From Aquatica leii (Eukaryota; Arthropoda; Insecta; Coleoptera; Lampyridae), in the NCBI GenBank assembly GCA_035610365.1, contig CM069435.1, positions 1,824,001 through 1,888,000 of the forward strand: a stretch of 64,000 nucleotides of DNA. The letters run 5' to 3'. The position numbers and the translations under genes were made by a program. Shown here one piece after another: positions 56,166 to 64,000 of the stretch. Under the pieces are notes generated by a model, which saw nothing but the letters and a program-made list of their open reading frames with translations, ran no database searches and was not told the origin of the DNA. The stretch's first letter is position 1, and every line of letters begins with the position of its first letter.

Positions 56166-56352
56166 GAAATCGATAAGTTTCATCCACCTGATGCGTTTAT
56201 AGTTCTTTATTCGGTCGTTGACAAAGCGAGCTATTTAAAAGCAGAAGCTGAACTTACGAGACTTCAAGATGCCGACCTTCTAAGAGCTCGTCCTGCCATT
56301 CTAGTTGCAAACAAGATAGATTTAGCTCGAAGTCGTGCCGTTTCTACACAAG
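56166..56352 (+). CDS. RGK-family small GTPase, internal exon (G4 region)
   Basis: A coding exon of 187 bp runs from a TTCTGTTTCAG acceptor to a CAAG|GTTTGT donor and continues the frame of 38538-38620 (phase 0 in, phase 1 out). It encodes FHPPDAFIVLYSVVDKASYL, then KAEAELTRLQDADLLRARPA, then ILVANKIDLARSRAVSTQ. The N-K-I-D is the G4 guanine-binding motif (N-K-x-D), and the following 'L-x-R-x-R-x-V-S' is characteristic of RGK proteins. The 'D-A-F-x-V-x-Y-S-V-x-D' strand is the RAS-fold beta-4 region. Similarity to insect RGK proteins is strong by eye, though I cannot say which insect paralogue it is. The next exon (G5 and the C-terminal calmodulin/14-3-3-binding tail) is not seen in the remaining 7.6 kb. 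Confidence 0.88.
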
Positions 56353-57398
56353 GTTTGTATTTAAAACTCCAATTAGTTTTGTGAATTCGAAATTCTCCGG
56401 TCGGTACTAAAAGCACATAAACGTCACGTTTACGCCACAACGTTCAAATGGCTATTTGTAAAATGGGTATAATGAAGACACCTTAGTGACTAAATCCCAG
56501 TTGCATTTAGCAGATAAAATAAGTAGCAAAAAAAGTAAAATAAAAAGCAAACATCAGCAAAGCACGAATACTTGAACTCGTTTGACAAAGATTGTAAGTA
56601 AAATAGAAAATCAGTTTTATTTTTATATAGTATGAACTTGATACGATACAAAATAATATCAATGCCGTTTTAGAGTAATTTATTAAATACTTTATCTTTA
56701 TAATTTATATAAAAAATTTAAATTTTTAAAATAAATAAAAACTTTATGTTTTAATTAATACTCATGGCAAGCGTACACCACAAGCTGTTATTCTGATTAA
56801 ATTTTTTTTGTAAACTACATTATCATTCAACGTCAGGAACAAACAAAGCAAATTTTTTGTTGTGCATTTTAATTATAAATAATATAAGTTAAAAAGTAGA
56901 TGTTTTTCGTTTACGTTATCTGACTGTGACATAATATCTTCATCTTAACAAAGTTTAATTAAAAATGGGTAATTTTTTTAAGATTTAAAGCTTTAAATTC
57001 AACTTGTAATTTTAAACGTAGCTTAACATTTACTCATTTTTCCAAAATTTGCTTAGTATTGGTTTTATAGCCACTTTAAAAAAATTGAAATCAGCATCAA
57101 TTGTTATTTTGCAGATAAATTTGATTATCAAAAATTAATATGTAGATTGAGTTTGAAATCAGTTACAAATTTTTTTATAAATAAATTAACAATAAACGGT
57201 AATTAACTAGTTTCCATTAAAGGAAATTGAAGTTTTTACCTAACACTAAAATGGGGTTTGGATCGTGTCATTGTTCTAAGCAAAGTTGGCAACGTTTCGT
57301 CCACTTTCGTTAAAAAAAAACTCAAACTCAAATGTTGATCTATTGAGTAAAAACAATGTCTCTTTATGTTGTTTTTAAAATAATAAAATGTCGAATCC
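56353..57398. other. Intron of RGK-type gene, no element recognised
   Basis: AT-rich; no gene or element identified. Confidence 0.45.
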
Positions 57399-58430
57399 CC
57401 CAAACAGCAATGTAAGCTTGTATCAAAATTGCAGCAAACTTGTCGTGACAACTATAAAACTTGCATCAATATTGTCGTGACAAGTTTGAAGACTTGCAGC
57501 AAGTTTGCTGCAAGTTGACTAAGGAAGCAATAACAAGCTTGTGACAATCTTGTTTTGACAAACTTGCAGCAATATTGTCATGACAAGTTTGGAGACTTGC
57601 AGCAAGTTTGCTGAAAGCTGACTAAGGAAGCAATAACAAGCTTGTGACAACTTTGTTTCGACAAACTTGCAGCAATACTGTCATGACAAGTTTGGAGACT
57701 TGCAGCAAGTTTGCTAAGACTAAGAAAGCAATAACAGAAAAACAAAAAATTATTTTGCTTACTGATATTGTAATTAAATAAAGACTTGTTTCTACAAACT
57801 AGTTACAACTTCATTAGGTATCGTCTATTTGTTTTAATTCTGTTCCATTTCCACCTGTTCTATTCATTGCTAGGTTTGTTGACATGAAAAATAAAATTAA
57901 TTGCTGATTTGATGGTAATGTTAAATAACCTAAAAGCATGCAAAACTTCAATAATTTAAAATCATATTATTACACAATACACAGCATATATTAATGGTCT
58001 CAAACTTGGTTACTAGTGTTTGCAAAATTATTTAAAATTTTTAATCGAATAAGTATAGAAACCTAAGATGCAAACCAATAAGTGCACTAAAATGCAATAA
58101 TACTCACCTAAAAAGTCTACGATGAGTAACCACAGAACTAAATAATAATGTGTTAGAATACAAACACCATGTAAATGACAGACATGACTTTTATTAACAT
58201 AAAAATGGCGAGACATGCGCCGGTATTTATGCGTTTACGCCGGCGTACTGTAAATTTGAAAAAGAAAGTTTTCTGCAAGTTTGCAGCAAGCTACTCAAAT
58301 TTCTCAAGCGTGTGTCGTCAAAGTTGCCAATATTACCAATATTGCAGTAAACTTGCAGCAAGATTCGTAAACTTGGCAAGGACAAAGCAAGCTGAAAGCA
58401 AATTTGCTGTAAGTTTACATGCTATCTGGG
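57399..58430. mobile_element. Tandem-repeat element with CCCA ends
   Basis: The ends are inverted over about 25 bases with mismatches: CCCAAACAGCAATGTAAGCTT at the left (57399) and, as complement of the right end, CCCAGATAGCATGTAAACTT (58430 backwards). Near the left end lie about 2.7 copies of a ~103-bp unit (57415-57735) built from GCAGCAAGTTTGCTGCAAGT-like, CATGACAAGTTTGGAGACTT and GGAAGCAATAACAAGCTTGT words. The right end (58265-58430) is full of the same GCAAGTTTGC/GCAGCAAG words. No coding sequence. It is a non-autonomous DNA element; its CCCA termini recall the element at 34512-36353. Confidence 0.55.
57415..57735. repeat. ~103-bp tandem repeat (about 2.7 copies)
   Basis: The spacing of GACAAACTTGCAGCAATA(T/C)TG between 57557 and 57660 is 103 bp. 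The first copy (from 57447) has an 8-bp difference in its start. Each unit contains small palindromes of GCAAGTTTGC type, so the array could form multiple hairpins. Confidence 0.8.
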
Positions 58431-59365
58431 CCTGAGCTGACTGGGAAGTACGTTATATAATTTGACACTGAGTTTTTCGATTTAGATAGTCTGTAATAAG
58501 AGGTTCTTAGATCCTTCGCCCCTCTAGTATTGTAGTTATGTGTACTGCCATTTGTCAAGAAAGACGATTTGTTTTTATGTATATCTAATATAGTACAATA
58601 AATAAATATTGAAGGTAGAGGCATAATTTGAAATTTACAAAAAATGCTTTGACCATTATCTTTCAAATGTACATTGGCTAAGAACTTGTCAACTTTCTTT
58701 TGCATTGAAAAAACTTTTTTAGCGTTGTATGAATTACCCCATAGATTAAACACCATACAAAAATGGGAATGAAATAGAGAAAAATAACATGACTTAAGAG
58801 TGGGTGTGCTAATACAAGTTTTTAAATTCCTTAGAATAAACGTAGCTTTTGCTAATTTACCAATAAGGTAACCAACGTGTCTGTTCCAGCTTAGTTCGTC
58901 GTGTACATAAATTCCTAGAATTTTTGCGCTATTGCCAGATGTAATTTTTGTATTAGAAAAAAACGTGATTAATTGTCTTTTTTCTGTGTTTAGTTTTAAG
59001 TTATTGTGAGGGAACCACTTATGAGCAAGTTGTAACGAATTGTGATTCTTGGTATTTAATAATTTACAGTTTTTATTGGAAACGATTAAAGATGTATCAT
59101 CAGCGTAAGCAATACATTGATTTGGCTGGATATATTGAATAAATTCATTTATATAAATTATAAAAAATAAAGGCCCTAAGATAGACCCTTGTGGCAAACC
59201 TTGTTGCGTGGTTAGTAATTTTGAGTAGGTACCATTGTTCATGACACATTGTTTTCTGTTATAAAGGTAAGACGTGAAGAATGTTTCAGCAAGACCTCTG
59301 ATACCAAACAGCTCTAATTTATTAAGTAAAATATTAAAAGATACGCAGTCGAAGGCTTTAGACAA
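58415..59365 (-). pseudogene. LINE reverse transcriptase, main RT domain
   Basis: An open frame of 316 codons carries RT motif A (SKAFDCVSFNILL, catalytic Asp in FDCV), motif B (GLPQGSILGPLFF) and motif C (YADD in CIAYADDTSL). A thumb region follows with KILGIYVHDELSWNRHVGYL and RNLKTCISTPTLKSCYFSLF. The start chosen is simply the first Met in the frame; the true protein began far upstream, before the nested insertion. The last few residues and the stop are contributed by the adjacent element. Stops are absent throughout, so decay is modest. Confidence 0.75.
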
Positions 59366-59502
59366 ATCGCATAAGATTAGTGTTGCGTATTCGCCCTTCT
59401 CAAAAGATGCAATTATATTGAAAATTAATTTGGATACAGCTTGAGTAGTAGAGAGGTTTTTACGAAAATCATATTGAGCGGGACTTAACAGAGTAAAGGT
59501 CT

Positions 59503-61403
59503 CAAAGTAGTTTATTTATTTATTGTTAATTGTCTAGCGATTCGGCCCTACAATGGGTTACGTTTATCTTAAATCATTCTCTTATCATACAAATATTATT
59601 TGTACAGAAATTTGTAAACTAAAAAAAAGTCCTAACCGTCCCCTCTTATCCTTCTTTTCTTTACTGTTTTCATCCAATCCAATCTCTTCCCCTCCTCAAG
59701 CAAAGCTTTCCTCCCCCTCCTTTCTTCCCTTAGCTCGCTACACTCTCCACTCAAGTGTTCTATGTCTTCCCATCCTTCCCCATATAATCTACATCTCCTC
59801 ATTATATCCTTCTTCTAATACTTATTTAATCTCTTCTCAATTCCGCATCTGAACCTAGCTATAAGTCGTTTCTCTCCTAAGCTTCTCCTCCCCATCAGAT
59901 ACTTAGGAACCCCCCTGGACACTATATTCCCATACCTTAAGTTGTACTTTCCTTTCCTTATCTTTCCTTCCTTCTCTTGCACCTGCGAGTCTTTATCTCT
60001 TCTTACTATCTCCTCAGTATTTAACCTCCCTTCCTCTCTCCTTCTTTCCACCTCTTCTATTGCGAAACCTCCTCGTTGGTAGTAAAGTTTCCTTGCTTCC
60101 TGCCCGTATATGTTTTTGCTATCTTTTACCGTCCTCCAGCAACATTGCAAAATTTTACATTCTTTCCTTTCCTTCATTTTCTCTTCATAACCCATCGCCC
60201 ATTTTCCTGCTTCTATTCTAATCTTCTTTAACTTCTCCTCCTCCTCTATTATGTAACCCGGCGTCTCCCTGTCTGAACCCAGTATCCATTTCCAATATTT
60301 TATTTGTACCCTTTCCAATAGGTTTCACTCTTTCCAACCCCATACCTCCACCCCGTACATCATCACACTTTTAATCCTTCCCAAATACTCTTTCCCCTAA
60401 ACTCCATACCTGCCCTAATACCCTGTTACCCTTCTTTGTTAACTCCCTTATATGCGCATCATCTTTATTATCATACCTTAGCCTATATCCCAAATATGTC
60501 ACTTAATTCACTGCCTCTATCTTCTGTTCTCCCCAACTTAACTCCTCCTTTTTCTTCCCTCCTCTCCCTTTTTGAAGAACTACCATCTTAGACTTTCCCA
60601 CATTTAAACCCAAATCTTTCCTTTCCAGATAACTCTTTATCGTATTTATCATACCTTTCATCTCCAACTCATTTTTTGCCACTATGACCATATCGTCTGC
60701 ATATGCCAATATCCACACTTTAATCCTTCCCTCCATAACAATTCCATCACACTGACCACCCTTTAACACTTCTTCTATGTCACCTATATACAGTGCAAAT
60801 AAAATAGGGCTAAGAGGACACTCCTGCCTTAGCCCCTTCCTCGTCTAAAACACTTCACTAACACTATCCCTTATTTTTACGCTATTCTTAGTCTCTTTAT
60901 ATATCCCTTCCAGTTTCCTCACTAGTTGTTCCTCTATTCCCTTTTTCCTTAACACCCTCCATAGCTTTTCCCTATTCACATTATCAAACGCAGCTTCTAT
61001 GTCCATAAAGAAAGCGTATGCCTTACCCCTTTTCTTATCTAGCTCTCCATTCACTAACTGTTTCAATATATAGACATTGTCTATTGCCCTTCTTCCCACT
61101 CTAAATCCCATCTGCCAATCTGGTAATAGTCTTTTTTTTCTTTCACTTCCTTTTCCAACCTCCTTTGTATGATCATGGCGTACAATTTATAACTTACATT
61201 AGTGACACTAATCTCTCTATAATTCTTTACCTCCTTCCTATCCCCTCCCTTATAAACCGGCAGAATTAAACTTTCTTTCCAACTCTCTGGCAATTCCTCT
61301 CCTTTCCATATTGTATTGAAAATTTTTCTTACATTTCCTCTTACTCTCTCCCCTACATATTTCCATTGTTCTCCTTGCGTACCGTCCGTAGTCCAAAGTA
61401 GTT
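59503..61403 (-). mobile_element. Nested LINE fragment with 10-bp target duplication
   Basis: A second LINE lies on the minus strand between direct repeats CAAAGTAGTT at 59503-59512 and 61394-61403. Its 3' end (59513 side) finishes in a (TAAA)n-like run, as expected for target-primed insertion. Its + strand is pyrimidine-rich because the protein is rich in K, E and R. Blocks: ESWKESLILPVYKGGDRKEV and NYREISVTNVSYKLYAMIIQ (61293-61081), GFRVGRRAIDNVYILKQLVN and FMDIEAAFDNVNREKLW (61111-60845, motif A), AYADDMVIVAKNELEM (60769-60503, motif C YADD), and a C-terminal ERVQIKYWKWILGSDRETPG (60318-59815). It is 5'-truncated within RT and frameshifted. The clade was not assigned. Confidence 0.8.
59815..60318 (-). 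pseudogene. C-terminal part of the nested LINE polyprotein
   Basis: An open frame of 167 codons starts MERVQIKYWKWILGSDRETP and continues GYIIEEEEKLKKIRIEAGKW. The rest is rich in E, K and R, with a tail GRRSLGEKRLIARFRCGIEK. The 'ERxQxKYxKWxLGxDRETPGYIxxEE' block is a hallmark of the C-terminal region after RT in a group of insect LINEs. It would form the region after the thumb, of unknown precise function. The frame is separated from the YADD-bearing frame (60769-60503) by indels around 60320-60500. Confidence 0.65.
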
Positions 61404-62939
61404 AAACAGCCTATCATTTAAAATAATTTCGAAAATTTTAGAGAATATCGGAATAATAGTAATACATAGGTCTGTAGTTATTTAAGTCATTTGTATCACT
61501 TTTTTTAAATAATAGAACGACAACACTGATTTTAAATACCTCATGGTAGTTGCCTTCTAAAATGCATAAATTAAAGTTAAGAGTTAAGAGTTACCAAATA
61601 ATCCGCATAAATATGAATTGTATCTTTAACTATAATTGAGTTGATGTCGTAGTAGTCAGTAGAGCGGGATTTCTTTAGTTTAATGACTACGCAAATAACA
61701 TCACATTTGGAAATCCGTAATAAGAAAAACGTAACGTTTGAAGATTTTACATGTTTGATAACAGAAAAACTCTTAATGGTAGGTTTTGACAGGTTTTTAA
61801 TTATTTGACTGACCGTGTTTACAAAATAAGTATTGAAGTCTTCGGCAGTGAAGGACTGAGTTGGATTTATTTCTTTCAAAATTGACTAATTTCCAGGCAT
61901 CTTTGACCTTGTTTTTGGATTTGCATAAGAATTCGTCATAGATTTTTTTTTCTATATAAATTACTCCTTTTTAAAAACCTTGTACTCATTGTATGTTTTA
62001 TTTACGTCACAGATTGTTTTAATGCAGTAGAGGGTGTTTTGCATATCTTTTAGTCTGTTGTTGAACCAATAAAGCGGGGGTTTCTTATTATTGCTGTTTT
62101 TGAAACGCCAAGGAAAATGAACTGAAACTAAAGACTGAATAATGTTTACCAAATTATTGGACAAAAAGTTGGAATTTTTTTCAGAACAGCTATTAACGTC
62201 CCACTTAAAATTAAGCAAATCAAGTTTAAAGTTATTTCTACTATTCATAGTAAATGATCTAACCCTAAAGGGTAATTGTTTTTTACAGTTCTGAGATTTA
62301 AATATCAAGTATTGACCTCTATGGTCTGACAAGCAAGGGTCGGTTACGCCAGATTCGAAAAATTTGAAAAACTGCAAAGGAGGATCTGTAAAATTCCAAA
62401 GAATGTTGTCGACGCAAGTAGCAAAGTTTGCTGTCACTCTAGTGTAACTTTGATCAGAATTTTTTGGCCGAATTACGTACCGACTGACCTTAGGTCCTCT
62501 AAAAAACTAAATTTATTCGTAAAATTAATATTAACATCACCTGTTAAAATTAGTAGTTTAATGTTTTTAAAACAATAGACTAAAACTTTTTCAAAATTTT
62601 CTAAAAAAAACTTTAGGAGATCTGTACAACGCAATTATAGTTATTTTAATTTTAGGAATAAAAATGCCGCAGAATTCAGCATTCAATTCTGAGCAGAGTT
62701 GGTTTAAACAAATATTTTCACAAACAACGGAAGAATAGCGAAAAATGCATACCCCGCATGTTATCTTTTGGCTCGGCAAAATTTTGATGCCAGCAAATAG
62801 TCCGGTATACTAACAGTTTTTAAGTTTTTGTTATTTAATCAGTGTTCACTTATACACAGTAAGTTAATGTTCGATGCCGCAAGGTAAAGTGATAGCTGGT
62901 CTATTTTATTGGATAAACACTGAATTGTTGATGATTCCA

Positions 62940-63540
62940 ACCGTTTCAAAAGTTTCCATAAAAATGTGATAGAAGAAAACTGTTTGTAAGAGTTTTTATC
63001 AAATTGGAAGTAAATAGAAGATAAACACTTATCAATAAGCGGAACTAAACTCAAGTCCTTGCCATGTGGAGACAGAATCTGTTCAATGACAATAAGCGAA
63101 TCTTTAATAAGAACTTTGGTAAAAAGTGAAGTCATATCAAAACTCACAAGAAGATCTTGGAGTTCAAGTTTTATAGCTTCTAAACGTTGAATAAAATGTT
63201 GAGAGTTGAGGATGTGAGAAGCTGTAAATTCGCAAAGAATAGGTAGGAGGTTGGATAATAATACTAACGATATGTCGAAAGGGAATACCTAGTTTGTGAA
63301 CTTTGGGAAGGTCGTATAGTTGAGATGGTATTTGAATCTGAAGGGGTAAGTCGACGTTTAGTTTCTAGGGGTAGATTGGAAGATTTAATAATTTGGCTGA
63401 CCTCACGTTCAATCCTTGAAGTAGAATTGCGAGTTAGAAGAGCGTACGTTACCTCAGACAAAACAGAATTGATTTTCGCAGCATATTCAAGTATTAAAAT
63501 TTAATTGAAATACTGCAAAGCCGTTTGCAATTTCTAAAAG
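62940..63540 (-). mobile_element. Penelope-like RT fragment (family PLE-C)
   Basis: The minus strand gives VTYALLTRNSTSRIEREVSQ, then SSNLPLETKRRLTPSDSN (63461 frame), then, frameshifted, QLYDLPKVHKLGIPFRHIVS (about 63320-63260). After these come TASHILNSQHFIQRLEAIK and LLVSFDMTSLFTKVLIKDSL (63147 frame; motif A with SFDMTSLFTKV), and CLSSIYFQFDKNSYKQ. The order matches the Neptune-type Penelope-like RT up to just before motif B. At about 62960 the sequence switches to the 5' end of the Jockey/CR1-like LINE in the same open frame, which marks the LINE's insertion point. The PLE-type RT scrap at 15218-15410 continues the same protein region (after motif B) but lies on the other strand, far away. 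Confidence 0.65.
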
Positions 63541-64000
63541 TTATTATTATTGTATTATATTATACTCTATGGCATTGAAACAGCAGCACCAAAGAAGTAG
63601 TGGTAATTTTGTGACCAAATTAGGTAGAAAGGTTTAGCTACTTAGAGGTAGTAGGTGATTAAAATTTTATTCAAATGGATAGGAGCTTTGTATTAAAATC
63701 TTTTGGACGACATCTTGTGCTACAACTGACGTTTCAACGCCAACATTAACGTTTGGAGTAATATAGGTTGCAATTATACTAAAATCTGAAATGGCATAAA
63801 GTAGTCTTTAGTGATTAATCTTGAATCTGTTTGGGTATGCATGATGACCGTATAAGAGTCAGACGAAGACGTGGCAACGGTGCAATGTTCAATTATTTGT
63901 TAAGAGGTATGTGCACTACATTGTGGAGATTATGGTATGGAGTGCTATCCCCTATGAGAGTAAATCTTATTTGGTATTTATCCGAGGCAATTTGAACGCC
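63541..64000. other. Unassigned stretch
   Basis: No feature recognised apart from a short (ATT)n run at about 63541-63565. Confidence 0.3.

Larger units (their letters stand above)
58415..62965 (-). mobile_element. Jockey/CR1-like LINE, interrupted by a second LINE
   Basis: The minus-strand LINE begins near 62965 with an endonuclease start (IQCLSNKIDQLSLYLAASNI, LLCISEH). It continues through endonuclease pieces (62779-62591; 62437-61961 with CVDNILWNF and DPCLSDHRGQYLIF, the SDH motif) and a linker (61879-61577, SFTAEDFNTYFVNTV). The RT N-terminus follows near 61440. RT then resumes beyond the nested LINE in the long frame 59365-58415: MSKAFDCVSFNILLNKLELF (motif A), QGLPQGSILGPLFFI (motif B), CIAYADDTSLI (motif C). 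All three RT boxes are intact. The frame stops at 58415 inside the neighbouring tandem-repeat element, so the C-terminus and 3' tail are lost. Jockey/CR1 placement is by motif style only. Confidence 0.75.

Noticed and set aside
57415..57735. CRISPR-like array
   Set aside because: The units are contiguous tandem copies without unique spacers and the DNA is eukaryotic.

Overview
The window is AT-rich arthropod (most likely insect) nuclear DNA, and nearly all of it is transposable-element wreckage lying in introns of one host gene. I see no bacterial-style operon, rRNA, tRNA or CRISPR array. The host gene is read on the + strand and is a RAS-like GTPase of the RGK (Rad/Gem/Kir/Rem) family. Two spliced coding exons are visible, at 38538-38620 and 56166-56352. 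Both have canonical acceptors and donors and matching phases, and they are separated by a 17.5 kb intron. The P-loop exon should lie upstream of the window and the C-terminal exons downstream.

Layout. 1-7.3 kb: fragments of one Penelope-like element family (PLE-A) flank two abutting pseudogenes of multi-copy hypothetical gene families. 8.1-10.4 kb: a PLE of a second family (PLE-B, copy 1) with a 12-bp target duplication. 10.4-15.8 kb: mostly featureless, with a palindromic PLE terminus at 13.5 kb and a PLE-C reverse-transcriptase scrap at 15.2 kb. 15.8-21.65 kb: a decayed BEL/Pao retroelement on the minus strand, split inside gag by a Foldback-type element with a perfect 9-bp target duplication. 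21.7-31.8 kb: an LTR-like repeat, two opposed halves of an RTE-like LINE and a tyrosine-recombinase-like (Crypton-like?) pseudogene, with a near-identical 96-bp direct repeat at 23.2 and 31.7 kb. 32.4-36.9 kb: a 564-bp foldback, an element with CCCAAGTAA ends that carries a transposase-like scrap, and a tandem duplication.

39.7-44.3 kb: two PLE-B copies joined head to head and bounded by one 13-bp target duplication, with hammerhead-ribozyme-like motifs at the outer 3' ends. 44.3-55.1 kb: a second copy of the LTR-like repeat, a TIR element filled with an R1-like LINE remnant, a Tc1/mariner-like element with ~300-bp TIRs, more R1-like LINE pieces, and a hAT transposase on the minus strand. 57.4-64 kb: a tandem-repeat element with CCCA ends, and a Jockey/CR1-like LINE that is interrupted by a second LINE with target duplications and abuts a PLE-C fragment.

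The layers of insertion give a relative chronology: BEL/Pao before Foldback, Jockey/CR1-like LINE before the nested LINE, and PLE-C probably before the Jockey/CR1-like LINE. The PLE-B copies are unusually informative about PLE structure (inverted termini, head-to-head dimer, ribozyme-like motifs, and loss of the GIY-YIG domain in one copy). Element families were assigned by eye from protein motifs; no database search was possible.
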